64,000 nt of DNA, from NCBI GenBank assembly GCA_016110215.1, contig JADWQD010000003.1, forward strand, positions 2,666,001 through 2,730,000, given 5' to 3'. Positions 22,415 through 34,369 of this stretch are shown piece by piece. The notes under the pieces are model-generated. The model saw only the letters and a list, made by a program, of their open reading frames with translations, ran no database searches and was not told where the DNA came from. Made by a program: the position numbers and the translations under genes. Numbering within the stretch: position 1 is the first letter of the stretch; each line of letters starts with the position of its first letter. The stretch is from Capronia americana (taxonomy: Eukaryota > Ascomycota > Eurotiomycetes > Chaetothyriales > Herpotrichiellaceae).

Positions 22415-24373
22415 TCACGCCATCAGCACCAATGTGTTATTTTTCCAGTACCGACTCGGATAAGGAAGGTTGGGGCGCGAGATGGGAAGGTGCACCATGC
22501 TCCACAAACAGGCTCTTAACATCATGGTGTACCAACCTGCTCTGATCTGTTCATCGTCCAGCGCGGGAGGCTGCCGGCCTTGTGGGTCTTCCAACCCTTT
22601 GATTTTCTCCCGGTAGGCTTCAATAATGGTCCTGCCATCGATGGCACAGTCGACGTAGCGGTGCACGATCTCCAGCAACCCCTTGTGTAGCCCATGAGCG
22701 GGAGAATGAGATGCGACTCTGAACTTTGGGGGCGTTCTGCTGGATCCGCTGCGCCTGTCTTGGTTCTCTGTTTCACGAAGTTGCTGATTGACTTCTGTGT
22801 GTAGCGTAATGGCCATCTGCTGGTGAGCAGCCACCAGGTGTATGTACGTTGGGATGGAATTTGGTTGGTTGAACAGGGAGGCCAGATAGCTATCCGCCTC
22901 AACCGCTGCAGATCGAATGTCTCGGAGGAATTCATGAGCTCTTGCATTCCAGCCGTTCTTCCCCATGAAAGATCCAAAGCATCTGTTTTCATTGCGAAAA
23001 CTGTTGCGGTATTTTGTCTCGAAGAAATTGAGCACGAGACAGACCCAGTGGAGTTGCGATGGTGCAGAGCTTTCGGTCAGAGAAGACATCGTTGTGAGAG
23101 AGCTGGATGATTCCTTCAGGCCAGGCACGATTTCGTTTAGGCGCTGGCACAGGATAATTCGCCCCTCGCGGACGGTGAGGGTAGAGCCAGTCCACTCCTC
23201 TGGCATTGGCGGCTGGTATTTCACCATGCCGAGTCCATCAATAGGCAGGAAGGGGGCAATTAGTAACAGAGAGTCTGCAAACGTCCGCCAAGTATCACAC
23301 TTGTCATTGTCCTTTCGTGTCTTTACTTCGCGAAGCTGCTGTTCGGGAATCCCTATGTCTCTGAAATGCTTCTTCATTACGTCTGGGAAGCTCTCCGGAT
23401 TTTCCCACTCGCCCAGAGGCCAGTCTTGTTGAATGCCGAGAAGCTCATGTCGCGGGATGATGCCAAACGCAAGTTTGTCAGTGCTCTCAGATGGAACGAA
23501 TTTCGTGTTACCAAGGTATACGGGATCTGCCTTGTCGTTCGACGGGTCATAGCGATATTGGACAACCATGCCTAGACCTTGGATTTGCAAGGAAGCGAAA
23601 TTGTTGCCGGATCCGTCCGCACTAAAGTGTCCAGGCCTCAGATCCTGGACTGTAAGTCGTAGTCTGAAACATAATGTGAGAAGATCGCCCAAGCTGATCG
23701 AAGCAAATGGCCTCACCACGTCAGGAGGCAACAGGTCCCAAGAATGAAGGTGGTTCTCAATAGCAGGATACAGTATCTGCCTCCGATCCGGTCCAAGGCT
23801 AATGCCCCTCGTACCTGATCTAGTGTAGATGAAGCTGCATTTGTCGGTACTTTGGTTGAACTTCGTCTCGTCGTAGTAGAGTTGCTCAAGTAAGATCAGC
23901 CAACTAGCTCTGAAAGCCTGAGATCCCGGCTGTAGTGTTTGTTGGTGTGAAGATCCGTAAGAGGGATTGAATCTGTTGAGAAATTGCTGCAGTCCACTGA
24001 TTTTGGTAGAAGATCTGATTAAGGCCTTTAGGTCGTTAAACCTGTTGTCGCTGTTCGCAATGGCCAGAATGAATCTGCTGCAGGTCTCCCGCCTGAAAGG
24101 GTCGCTTCCTTCGATCCTGGAAAGAAGCGATGTCTCACTGAGAACATTGTGAAAGGTGAAGTGTGGAGTGGTGAACTTCGTCTCGAACCTGAATTCTGTC
24201 CAATGAAAGACACGGTCGCGACTGAGTGCAAAGATGCCCATGATCTCTTGATTTGTTCTTCGAAAGCCCTCAGCAGTGCCAAAGACCGACTGTAGTAGCT
24301 GGACGACGGCGATGATCAAAGCAGTGAAGGACAGGACAAGCGCAAGGGCAGTCAGCCCGCTTGATTCTGACAT
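22415..24373 (-). CDS. modin-like fungal membrane-anchored protein
   Basis: Single exon, 652 residues, ATG at 24373. Residues ~7-30 (LTALALVLSFTALIIAVVQL) form one hydrophobic anchor, followed by FGTAEGFRRTNQEIMGIFA and a WTEFRFETKFTTPHF strand. This opening, an N-terminal span followed by an AEGYRRC-like turn and a W-x-EFRFE strand, matches a large family of fungal proteins that databases label modin; the label is from memory and the function is unknown. The remainder is soluble with conserved-looking aromatic patches (TWRTFADSLLLIAPFLPIDG) and a helical C-terminus. Codon use resembles the neighbours. The gene ends only 94 bases downstream of the AT-rich island. Confidence 0.65.
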   Translation of the reverse strand: MSESSGLTALALVLSFTALIIAVVQLLQSVFGTAEGFRRTNQEIMGIFALSRDRVFHWTEFRFETKFTTPHFTFHNVLSETSLLSRIEGSDPFRRETCSRFILAIANSDNRFNDLKALIRSSTKISGLQQFLNRFNPSYGSSHQQTLQPGSQAFRASWLILLEQLYYDETKFNQSTDKCSFIYTRSGTRGISLGPDRRQILYPAIENHLHSWDLLPPDVVRPFASISLGDLLTLCFRLRLTVQDLRPGHFSADGSGNNFASLQIQGLGMVVQYRYDPSNDKADPVYLGNTKFVPSESTDKLAFGIIPRHELLGIQQDWPLGEWENPESFPDVMKKHFRDIGIPEQQLREVKTRKDNDKCDTWRTFADSLLLIAPFLPIDGLGMVKYQPPMPEEWTGSTLTVREGRIILCQRLNEIVPGLKESSSSLTTMSSLTESSAPSQLHWVCLVLNFFETKYRNSFRNENRCFGSFMGKNGWNARAHEFLRDIRSAAVEADSYLASLFNQPNSIPTYIHLVAAHQQMAITLHTEVNQQLRETENQDRRSGSSRTPPKFRVASHSPAHGLHKGLLEIVHRYVDCAIDGRTIIEAYREKIKGLEDPQGRQPPALDDEQIRAGWYTMMLRACLWSMVHLPISRPNLPYPSRYWKNNTLVLMA

Positions 24374-24872
24374 ATTGTTTGAATGCTCGCCTCAGTCCCA
24401 CGACCAGCATCTACCTTGTCTTCAGTCGCAGCTGATCGGGCAACGGCCAGATGGTGACGAAAGACTGCCACTGTAGTTGAAAAAAAGGCAACGGACACAA
24501 GAGACGGAAAGCACTGTGCGTTCACATGCTCTGGGGGCTAAATGCTTTCACTGTCGAAAAAGGCGTTGTAATTGGAACACTGTAGGGTCTCGTAATGCGC
24601 TAGATACGATGTTGATCGCCTTCCATTGGTCATTACCTAGCCAGAAATGTCTTATTCGAGCGCCTCAAACCTGTTGAACCACAAACCCAAGGTGTCAGAA
24701 GCCGCACGCCCACGATCGAGATCGCCGTGTCCGCTAGGATAACCCAAGCGTGGTGGGAAGGTAATACCTCAAGCTCGACTGCAGGACTCAGAACAACCGT
24801 CATTACTAGGGTCACTGGCAGATCTGGGTCCGAGAAAAGCCTTACGGTATGAGGCACGGTAGACCACGCACG

Positions 24873-24900
24873 CGGCTCACCTTGGCTCACCTTGGCTCGC
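24873..24900. repeat. short tandem repeat (GGCTCACCTT)2.5
   Basis: Two and a half copies of ggctcacctt in a row. Too short to say more. Confidence 0.7.
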
Positions 24901-25109
24901 GCGGGACGGACTCGGGATCGTGTGGAAGAGGGGCCGCCCCGCCGTCGATTTACCTTCCTCTTGGCGACACAGCAACTGGAGCTTCGGGCCAGATTACACA
25001 AGAGTTAACGGTGAGACGGCTTTGGCTGCGAGCCTCTACCCTCAACGCAAGAAGGGAAGACTCACATGGCGCGATCAAAATCGTCACACAGCCCTAGCAG
25101 TCCATGACG

Positions 25110-25525
25110 CAGCTATATGGAAAGTCCTCCAATCTAGGCTTGAGGTTGTGGTACCAGAATTCGTCAATGTCCTACATACCATTAGCGCTTTGCTTGTCAA
25201 GCAACAGATTGTTGAGCATCCGCTGCCTCTCGTGCCTCCCTAGCCTCTTTCGCCTTCCACGTCTCACGGCGAGGCCGTTTTTGAGGACTGCCCGTGAGAG
25301 TCGTGGCGGTAGAATTGGCACTCTCCTCACTGTCATACCCACGACCGCGCTCCCTGCCGGTCCTATAGGATAGACCGAGGCTGGCACTGCGGAGACCATG
25401 CCGCCGACCTCGTCGCTACCGCCAATCTGTGTCTCGCTCTACGTAAAGATCTCTCGGAGAGATGGAAAGTCACTAAGTTCGCTCTCATAACGAAGTCCTC
25501 TTTGCCCATAGACTTTGTCTAATTA
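25110..25525 (-). pseudogene. possible decayed protein-coding remnant
   Basis: Read on the minus strand, three protein-like pieces follow each other but need two frame changes and cross stop codons. Piece 1 (about 25520-25440) reads LRYESELSDFPSLREIF then a TAG. Piece 2 (about 25420-25215) is strongly hydrophilic: RGYDSEESANSTATT, then QKRPRRETWKAKEAREARE. Piece 3 (about 25200-25110), after an in-frame TAG, reads DIDEFWYHNLKPRLEDFPYS and ends in TAG. None starts with ATG. The family is not recognised. It could also be exons of a gene whose introns I cannot place. Confidence 0.35.
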
Positions 25526-26707
25526 GGAGATTTCGAGGTCTGTCTACTCCACACATAGATAACCATACGAGACTTGCTGAAGGTGCTTTTTCCCGAGGAG
25601 GGTGCGTTTACTCGAGGTTGATACTCGATGAAGATTACCATAACTGGCAAGTAAGGAGAGACGAGCAAAACGTTTTGAAAATCGTTCAGAAAATGTAAAG
25701 GACCATGGATTTGTTGTTCGGAGATGAGGAAGGAACTGGTGCAGTATATATAGACAATCAGTGTACCGAGTATTAAATCGAAGGACTGCGACAAGCATCG
25801 TTCGCGGTTGCCGTTCGAGGAAAGTCCGACCCAGCCTTCCCCACGCTGGACTTTATCTTCCACCGACTCCTCCGAAAAGAGACGGTACGGTGTACCGAGT
25901 ATCTATTAAATTATCGACAGCCACTGCGCTAGTACTAATAAGGGTGTTCATCAGGGTCCTTAGCAGTACAAGTAGTACATATGCAGGACGATATGGGCGT
26001 AGGCTCAATCTTCGAGATGACCTCATCGCTGCGTGAAGGGTCCTACCAACTGCAGAGCCGCATGGGCCGCGAGGGGTCTCGTCTACTCGCGCAGTGTCCA
26101 CCGTGTCAGTTTCCATGCCGCGAGCCCCGATGAACGATGGAGCCGGTGGAGTGCGCTGCATGATCTACATTGATTGTTGCTATGGTAGAAAGAAAGTATG
26201 CCCTTGGCAGTGTTTCCTTTCATTCAAAAAGCCCTTCTTTGCCCGCGAGTCGGAGTACAGGTCAGAAATACAGTGCCATAGCAAAAACTTGCGGGTATTA
26301 TAATCTGTGGTTCGCTTTCGAACTGGTGATAGTGTGACCGTCACCACCTGTCAAAAAGCGTCTTCGTCAAGATAGAATACCACACCATTCCCTTCGTTTG
26401 CTGGGGTGGTCGTCTCACCCTCTCGCGCTTTCGAGATATCTACGAAAGCTCGGTCCCAAAATCATTACAGAGCAACATGGCCGTTTGCTCTTCCTTGGCC
26501 TGTGTTCCTCAGGATCGGAATCGACCCTTCACAATGCCCCTGATACTGGACGCTCGTCATCGAAGAGGAAAGCTCGATTCGGTAAAACTCGTTATTTTGT
26601 CATCATGAACGTCCTGAACGCCAGCGCTGTGCAAGCAATGAGGAAAAACATAAAACTGTTGCCGCGCTCGTGTCCGTTGGCCGCTTGGAGATGTGAAACT
26701 GAGATGA

Positions 26708-28045
26708 TTACGGTGTTTGTGATGGTGGAGGATATAGGCCAGGTGGATAGAAGGATGCGTCAAAACTCTCCGCAGCCTGCGCAAGAGTGTCGAGATCGGA
26801 AAGTCCGCGGATCAGGGGAGGCATTGGATTCATAAAGGGACCAGTTCCAGAGCCGGCGTCGTGTGACTTGCTCATGACAGGTATCTGGCCCATGGGTACA
26901 GTGTTCATGAGGGTATCATCGCCCAGCGGCGGGTACAGAGAGCTCGGGGATACGTTGTCTGGGATGGCCTGGATGGGCATGAGAATCTGGTTCGGGTCCG
27001 CATAGATGGGTTCCTCAACATTGAGGGGAGTATCAATAGCCGTAGCGGCGATCGATGTGACTTCGGACAGCGGCGAACGAATCAGACTCGATCGCCTGCT
27101 TGCTTCTGTATTCGCGCTGTGCTCTTTCTTGAGTTGATTTGCTTTTTGCGCGTCTTTTGTGATGGCGGCCTTGCTTTTACGCGTCGAGCCTTCGCTGTTA
27201 CTGCTTGACCCAGACTGGCCCTTGTGTGTACGCTCATGCTGCTTCATGTTGTCTTTCCTCGTAAATGCTTTATTGCAGATCGGACAGTGAACACCCTTCT
27301 CTCCAGTGTGCTTCTTCCCATGACGCGCCGCATGCCCGGACGTGGTGAAGGTGGCTTGACAATGATGTGATTGGGCGTACGGGCAAGGATATTTGTTCTT
27401 CTTGCCAATGGTGGGAGCTGAGCTCGTTGTTGGGGGGGTTCGTGGTTGCGCGCTTGCAGGGGCCGAGGTGGCTGGAGGTGGCACAGTCGCATTGGGGGGA
27501 TGCGATGACGTGGAGAGGTTCTGGTGAATAGGATGCAGCGGCACGGAGGCTATAGGATATTGGCTAGGAGTGATGGGGTGCATCAATTTGCCCGAGAACT
27601 GATCAGGCATGTTGGGACCGATCAACAATTGTTGTTCAAGGAATGGGGTGATGCTGGTGGGAGAGGGCAGATAGCCTCCAGCCAACGAGTCTTGGCGCAG
27701 GAGCGGGTCATACTGCGCGAGAGTGTGGTCCAAAAAGTTATACGCCGGCGTAGCTGGTGATGGAGATGAATCCATGCTCGAGGTCGAATACTTAGATGAG
27801 GATGAGAGCCGCGACAGGGCAGGAGGCGAGCCGGCCGACGACACAGAGGATTCCCTGTCGTACTTGGGATGACGCAAAAGACTCGGCCTTTCTCCCCTTG
27901 GCGGCGGCGGCGACAGGGTTGAGCGATGCGATTCAACCCCAGGAGATGACTGCTTGAATTGTCTCGGGATGACGAAGGATGGACAGTCGTTGTCGTTCAA
28001 GATCGAGAAGATACGTGCTTCTCGAGGTTGCGTCTGCACTTCCAT
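26708..28045 (-). CDS. C2H2 zinc-finger transcription factor
   Basis: Single exon, 445 residues from ATG at 28045; the frame reaches 28057 only through a GTG. Residues 1-200 are Ser/Pro/Gln-rich and disordered (LSPPPPRGERPSL, SSKYSTSSMDSSPSP). Two tandem C2H2 fingers follow at about 215-275: the first YPCPYAQSHHCQATFTTSGH with ARHGKKH, having a long Cys-Cys loop, the second VHCPICNKAFTRKDNMKQHERTH, with the TGEKG linker between them. A Lys/Ser-rich segment after the fingers may be a nuclear localisation signal. Fungal regulators with this exact finger pair are often named after yeast nutrient and stress factors (Usv1/Rgm1 group); the assignment is tentative. Targets are unknown. Confidence 0.85.
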   Translation of the reverse strand: MEVQTQPREARIFSILNDNDCPSFVIPRQFKQSSPGVESHRSTLSPPPPRGERPSLLRHPKYDRESSVSSAGSPPALSRLSSSSKYSTSSMDSSPSPATPAYNFLDHTLAQYDPLLRQDSLAGGYLPSPTSITPFLEQQLLIGPNMPDQFSGKLMHPITPSQYPIASVPLHPIHQNLSTSSHPPNATVPPPATSAPASAQPRTPPTTSSAPTIGKKNKYPCPYAQSHHCQATFTTSGHAARHGKKHTGEKGVHCPICNKAFTRKDNMKQHERTHKGQSGSSSNSEGSTRKSKAAITKDAQKANQLKKEHSANTEASRRSSLIRSPLSEVTSIAATAIDTPLNVEEPIYADPNQILMPIQAIPDNVSPSSLYPPLGDDTLMNTVPMGQIPVMSKSHDAGSGTGPFMNPMPPLIRGLSDLDTLAQAAESFDASFYPPGLYPPPSQTP

Positions 28046-31000
28046 TGTTGGACGCACTCAAAATGCGCCCAGCGGACAGGCCGCTGGTCCAAAATAAGCT
28101 AGAGAAGACAACTGCCAGGAGGGTCAGGCCGTGAGACTATGTTGAAAGGACTGTGAAAAGGTACATACGGCTGATAAAGGCCAATGACTGTAAACTGGGG
28201 TTGGGATGAGTTGATTGAAGTGGTCTGATTTTGACGTGAAGGCGAGGTCGCTGTCTGTCTCGGGGTGATCGGCTCAGCAGCTAAGAATTGCAAGTATCAA
28301 AAGAGTGCCAATGCATCTAATAGGAACAAAGTAATGGGTGAGAGATATGGAGTGGTTGGTAGCTGTCAGGACAGAGCTGTGCTGCGCGGCTCTGAGATCC
28401 GAGGAAGAGAAGCGACCCTTGATACACAGGGACACAGGGTGTTTCTGAACACGCTTCACTACGCGTACAAGAAGACTGTCGATATGGAGGAACTGCTGAG
28501 CAGGAAGAAGGGTCGTCCGGCAGACGGGAGGGAAAGAGTTGACCTTTCAGTAACTACGTATGGATTCTTAACCCGGAAGTTGCGCGACCCTCGTGTCGGA
28601 GGGTTCGCAGGTTTTCTGCCATGGTTGCTGTCTCGGCGGGGGCGCGATCGAAGATCGAGCAGATGGAAATGTCAAAATGGCATTCGAACGGGCAAACACC
28701 AATAATTGGGGGGTGCTCCATGCGCTGGGCCGGGTTGTCTCGTGGGAACAATGTCAGCGGCGGCGGGAAGGATGGATACCGTGCAAAGGCTAGCGAGGGA
28801 AGCACAAGAGATGAATGGTTGACAAGTCAGTAACAATGAAGTTAGGCCAGTTGTGGCAGATTGAAACCGTTTTAGTCTCGTGCTATTCAAGGCCTTGGAA
28901 GACACCATGCAGCTTGCATCGGCCGATGATGTGCTCACCCGAGAATACATGATTTGTATCGTGGCTTCGTGGTGGCTTGGGAAGACGAGACCCTGCAGAC
29001 ACGACTGTAATCTGACCCTTCTCCAGATCTAGGGCATTTCAGAATCCCCAGGATATCCTCGTATCCCTCCTGCGCACAGTTCAAGGGTCAAAAAGCTGGC
29101 AGTTCTGAACTGCGAAGATTTGACACTCAAATTTGCACCTACCACCAGCCGTCAATACCCCTGGCTTAATCATTATTATTGGCTGCGCCATCCTCCCGCG
29201 TCACTTGAGACTCGCGTTTGCAGAATGAAGCCACAGGCGGGGAGTGTCAAGTCTTGCCATGCTAGACCGTGATCGGCGCATAGAGTACCTCAACAGGCAC
29301 TGCTTATCTGGCGCGGTCAAGGTTTTGATGAGTTTCCGTGACATCCCCTAGCAGTACTGTGACTCGGACCAGGATAGATCGAACGATACACGAAGATATT
29401 TCGATCCAGAAAATCAAAAGCGGGCCGCGGACACCAGAACCGGATTCCCCTCATGGGGACCCATCCCGCTACCTGGCTCATGCGTCAGAGGCAAACACAG
29501 CCAGGCAGGGATCAGAGCTGGGTACTTAGTCAGGGCGCCTCAGATGCAGGCTTCTGGTTATTAGGTTTGGATAGGATCGCAGCAAATCGCACAGAATGGG
29601 AAGATGGTGATGGACAAAACATTGACTATGGATACTACGAGTATCCGGGTACTTGCATCTGTGCTCGAATTCCAATTCCACCTTTCTATCATGGAGAGGA
29701 AGAGTGTCTCGCGTAGAGTGTCTCGTTGAACAAGTACCGTACGGAGCGCGGGAAGCACCAAATTATGATTTGCGGGGCTTGGGCCTTGGTGCAGCTTACT
29801 TGTTCCAGTTGTGACATCACCGTCACCCTGAAATCGCGATGGCCACTATTAGAGCTCGATCGCAGGGTAAGGGTCTAATCTGCAATCCACCAGGAGCTGC
29901 TTTGCGGCCAACCTTAATTCCCCTTCATACCACAACCACCCGAAACTCCTCATGATCCTACTGTATTGGGTATTAGTACTATGGTAATCGACAATTCGAT
30001 TGTACTCGTACAACCCACTTGTGACAAGTAGTCGTAAGTGAGTATACCGAGGACGGTGCATCCTCAGCCCCAGCGCCAACTTAGGTGAGAGTAGGGATGC
30101 CGAACGCAGGCAGCTGACTGCTGTCACTGCTTTGATCAGAGTAACAGCTGGTTCAATACAGGACTTCAGCGCCGTTCGCATTCGTCTTTTCATCAAAGAA
30201 CATAGAAAGTGTACAGTAATGATCACTCCGTGCTCGTGAAAGGAATCGAAGACTGGGAGAAGGATTGTTGCGGGTCGTGGTCTGCCACGCGCGAAGACGT
30301 GTAAAGCTTTCCTGTGCAGGGGACCACTCAAGCCATAAGGCTGGAATCCAAAGAGAACCCTTCCAATTCTCAATCTTCCGATGGGCTGCTACGTAGTTGG
30401 CCGGCAGAGCTGTCAATTCTCCATTTGGCATTGCCCGTTGCCAAGCCAGCCATGGTGTTCTCGAAGCCAGACAGAAGTACCCCTTCCCTTGAAGACTTCG
30501 CTACGAGGCTGTGCTATTCGAGCAAGGCGCACTGGGGTCATCCAAAAATGCTGAGGCAAACCGGTGAGCAAACCGATTTCATCCCATGGGATTCAGCGGT
30601 GAAGCCGTCCTACCACTTGATAGGGTCGGAAACACAGTGGCTGGTCTCGTGGTTGCTGACGTGGCAGGCCAACAGGGCGAGTCTTAATCATAATCTCATT
30701 CGCTGTGTGAGCTTTCTCCCTGTGGGCGAAGTTCTGGAGACGCGAGCCCTAGCTCGCCTGCTGCCTTGTCTTTGGGGAAAGAAAGGTGTTCAGCCAGCGG
30801 GCACACTTTGGACGTCGCAGTAAAGTCGGCACCATTGTATGAGAGTAGGCCTTTGAGCAGAGAGCAGGATCGTTCGTGGACCGTACGCGCCCTGTTGCCC
30901 AATTCCTCAGCCTACAACTGGCATATCCCTTGCTAGTTGGGCGTCGTCGACCATCGCCGGGCACAGCGCTTCAGAAGCCAGCGCGCCCAAGTTCCTGGCA

Positions 31001-31411
31001 ATGACGTACGAGTAGCCGTTGGCTCTGGCCCAAATCACCTGTTCGCGGCTTTTTGTGCGCTCTGCGGGCACTTTTGTTCTCCAGCCACTGCGTACACAGT
31101 ATACCATCAACAAGACGTTTTGCCTCTCCCCAGCGAGGAAGCCTTGCAACTTCGCCAAGCTGCCTAGAATCCTGTTGTTGTCTTCGAAGCTGCTCAAAAG
31201 CAACCTGCATCCACTTCTCTGATTCAACTCATCAGTATCTACATTTCTTTTTCCGTCCGAACGGTCACCGTAACAGCCAAAGACTGGAGGCGATCACATT
31301 TCGCATCGACCCGACCCCTCCCGCCGTTGCGGTATTTTCGCTGGACTGCGTATCCTTTTTCAATTACTGTTGTCTTCCCCTCATTGCACGGTTGGCCCCG
31401 CCACAACGACA
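28046..31411. other. 3.4 kb divergent intergenic region
   Basis: Lies between the head-to-head C2H2 and DUF3824 genes. Open frames of up to 169 codons (30314-30823 on +) show no family resemblance and are opposed by equally long antisense frames. The end near 31230-31411 is CT-rich leader sequence. A long 5' leader for the C2H2 gene is likely, as fungal regulators often have them. Otherwise nothing is recognised. Confidence 0.45.
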
Positions 31412-33497
31412 ATGTCTTATTACGACGACGATAGATCCCGTCGACCGAGAAGCACCCGGGAGCGATCACGACGAGATGACTATGACGATACCACGATCTA
31501 CGACACAAACACCAGAGAATCCCGTTTAGTCAAGCGGCGGGATGACAGCGTCGACTCGATTGAAGAAGTCTCGCGTGATTTCGCCCCTGGCGATCGCGGC
31601 GCTGTCTATCGGGAGACCACTGTACGCAAAAGTGGCCATCGTCCCATTCGCACGAGGTCGTCTGACGATCGCTGGCGCGACGACCGGTATGATGACCGGT
31701 CTTATGTTTCGCGAAAGAGATATGATGATGACTACGTGGTCGTCGACAAGCCTAAACGCAAGAGTCGAGATTACGATGACCGTGAGTTTCCGCGTCCTGC
31801 CCCCCCCGTATCTCTATCTCCGCAACTAACCCTCCCCAGGCCGCTCCCGCCGTTACTCCTCAGATTACTCCTCCCGAAGCCGTAGCCGCACCCCACCAAA
31901 GAAAGAGCGCAGAAAGTCTGTGGTTGAGGAGGCATTGGGTGCTGTCGGGTTAGGAGGCGTTGCCGGGGCTCTTTTGGGCAAGAGCCGCGACAGATCGCGA
32001 TCAGATTCCCGCGACCGTCATCGGAGCCGAAGCCGGGCTGGTGGCAGAGACAGATCGTTGTCTGACCGGTCTCGACATCGTAGCAAGAGCCGCGGCAAGG
32101 TCCGAGGCGAACAAATCTCGCAAGCAATAAAAGCCGCTGTTCTGGCAGGTGCCGGCGAAGCATTCCGTGCTCGCAAGAGCGAGGGTGGCTGGGGCGGTGA
32201 AAAGGGTAAGCGAGTGCTCACCGCCGCGCTTGCGGCTGGTGGAGTTGATGGCTTGCTCCAAAACAAGGACGATCCTCATCACCATTCCAAGCGAGACATT
32301 CTCACCTCGGCTGTGGCCGGTATGGCTACCAATCGCATCGTCAATGGGCCTCGATCGAAGTCTCGAGGGAGGAACGGGAGTCCCGACAGTCGTCGTGGGC
32401 GCAGCCAGTCTCGAGGAGGTCTGGGAGACCTTGCCGCCGGCGGTATTGTCGCAGCCACGGCAAAGAAAGCATATGATTCAATCCGCTCCCGATCCCGCGG
32501 TCGCGCCCGCTCTCGGAGCGCATCATCATACGATAGCCGCGGCAGCCGGAGCCCTCCAGGCAAACGGAGCCGCAGCCGCTCAATTGCCGCTAGAGGGCTC
32601 GCTGCGTTGGGGTTGAAAGATGCGGCGGAGAAGGTCGATCCAAGCCGTGAACGTGATCGCCGCCGGAACTACGACGACTACGATGATGATGGACGGTCAA
32701 GCCGTCATGGAGGATATGGATACAATGATTCCCGAGATGTAGGTACCATTCAACCCCACTATGACTATGCAAATGGCGGTCCCCGTTCCCTGAGCGTACC
32801 CCGGGGGGCGCCCTCTGGCTATGAGCTCGACTACGGCCCGCGTCATACCGGGGACCCAGAAACAGACTCCGATTCTGACCTCGGCTCCAGTTCCGAAGAT
32901 GAGAAAGAGATAAAGAAAGGTCGCAAGAAGATGCTGCTATCGGGGGGTCTTGCGACCGTTGCAACCATACACGCCGCGCACAGTGTGTACCAGAGTATGG
33001 AAAAACGAGACTTGAGAAAAAAGTTGTTGAAGGAGGGTGATATCAGTCCTGAACAAGCGAGGAGGGCAAAGAACAAAAACAGACTGCAGGATGCAGCCAG
33101 TATCGGGATTGCTGCTTTGGGACTCAAAGGGGCCTACAGTGAATGGCAGGAGACCCGAGAAGCGCAGAAGGAGCAGAGGGAGGAAAAGGAGAAACGAGAG
33201 AGACATAAGGCCAAGCGAGAAGCAAGACGCCGGAAGATGAGCATGATCGCAGCTCACAACTACGCCGATACCAGCTTTACTGGAAGCATGCCCAACCTTA
33301 GCAGCTACCCCCAGCCGCAGTATCCGCCGCAGCACCCAACCTTTCCACCTCCACCCGGCGCCTTTGCGTACGGGCAGGGGACGCCTGTTCACTACGCTGA
33401 CGACAACCCCTATGGAGCAATGACACAGCAGCCGAGCTTTGTTCCTACGCCTCCTCCCGGGCCTCAAATGGGTGTCCCCCGGGCTGAGACTCATTAA
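31412..33497 (+). CDS. DUF3824 Arg/Ser/Asp-rich protein
   Basis: Two exons, 31412-31781 and 31840-33497, GTGAGT...CCCAG, 675 residues. The whole N-terminal half is made of Arg/Ser/Asp/Tyr-rich low complexity (SYYDDDRSRRPRSTRERSRR, SRSRSRTPPKKERR), interrupted by short hydrophobic Gly/Ala-rich helices that recur: VVEEALGAVGLGGVAGALLG, ILTSAVAGMATNRIV, GLGDLAAGGIVAATAKKAYD, SIAARGLAALGLKDAAEK. Such Gly-Ala helices with RS-like linkers are the hallmark of fungal DUF3824 proteins. A Lys/Glu-rich coiled coil (EWQETREAQKEQREEKEKRE) follows, and the C-terminus is Pro/Tyr/Gln-rich. Cellular role unknown. The helices could contact membranes. Confidence 0.85.
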
Positions 33498-34369
33498 TGC
33501 ATTTTACGACCATTCACGATTTGCTCTTTACAGTTGCAGCGGTGCCCAATCACGATCAGAAATCCTACCTCACGGTCAGCTACGGGAGGGCTACATTCAC
33601 TTTGATAATGGAATTTCTTGGAGTGGCAGCATAAGATCAGATCAGGCCAGTCTGGGATTGACTATGATACCATGATTTCAAATGACAAACAATTGATATT
33701 AAGTGACGAGAATGGAAGGCATTCGATTTGTTTGACTGCTTCTTTCTACTGTCGTAGTTCTGCTCCGAGCCAACCGTGTCCGCAGCTTCGGTTCAGCGCT
33801 AGATCATTGTAAGGCGCCGTCGCAGTCCTCGATGCTCGAATCTCCCACCTCACTCTCACCTTCCCATCACATTGACCACTCTCCGAACATGATCTCTTCT
33901 TTTTTTTCCACAAGTATCATTCAACGTGCTCAAGCTAAGTAGTATCTCTCAGGCGGTGCCAAACACCTTGCAGACACTCAGTGTGTACGCCTCGGTCACT
34001 TGCTGATTCAACAAACCTCTGAAAGCAACACCACCCAGCTAGTGCAGAGCAGAGTTCAATAGAATCCAATGACGCGATCATGTCCCCTACAACAAGTTCA
34101 CTCGGATCAGCACCTCGGCGCTTTCGACACAACATATGTAAGGTTCGGTTCGTGGATAATCATTGAGGGTGTGATTTCAAAATATTGTCTCAGCTTGGGC
34201 AATCCTCACCGGGAAGAGACGGGTATCAAGCATATCTCGACCCGACAGCTTATATCTTTGGCCCATTCATAGTCTTGGGGTACAATTGTTCGTCGTCGAT
34301 CTTTGGAGGCAATTCAAGCCAGTGCCACCCGGTCTGGCCATTTTTGGCCCCTCCCGAAATCAATGGTCC
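33498..34369. other. intergenic between convergent genes, no gene seen
   Basis: About 0.9 kb holding the 3' ends of the DUF3824 gene and of the small MGASSS gene. Contains a T-run near 33900. No coding signal. Confidence 0.45.

Larger units (their letters stand above)
24374..26707. other. 2.3 kb stretch with a broken coding remnant
   Basis: No intact gene. It contains a short tandem repeat at 24873-24900 and a frame-shifted coding remnant at about 25110-25525 on the minus strand, both annotated separately. A near-duplicate of gtgtaccgagtat occurs at about 25762 and 25890. Confidence 0.4.

Noticed and set aside
28265..28705. 146-codon plus-strand frame upstream of the C2H2 gene
   Set aside because: No family resemblance, no ATG-proximal conservation; probably antisense to the C2H2 leader.
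30314..30823. 169-codon plus-strand frame
   Set aside because: Composition is not clearly coding and no motif is recognisable; too weak to list as a gene.
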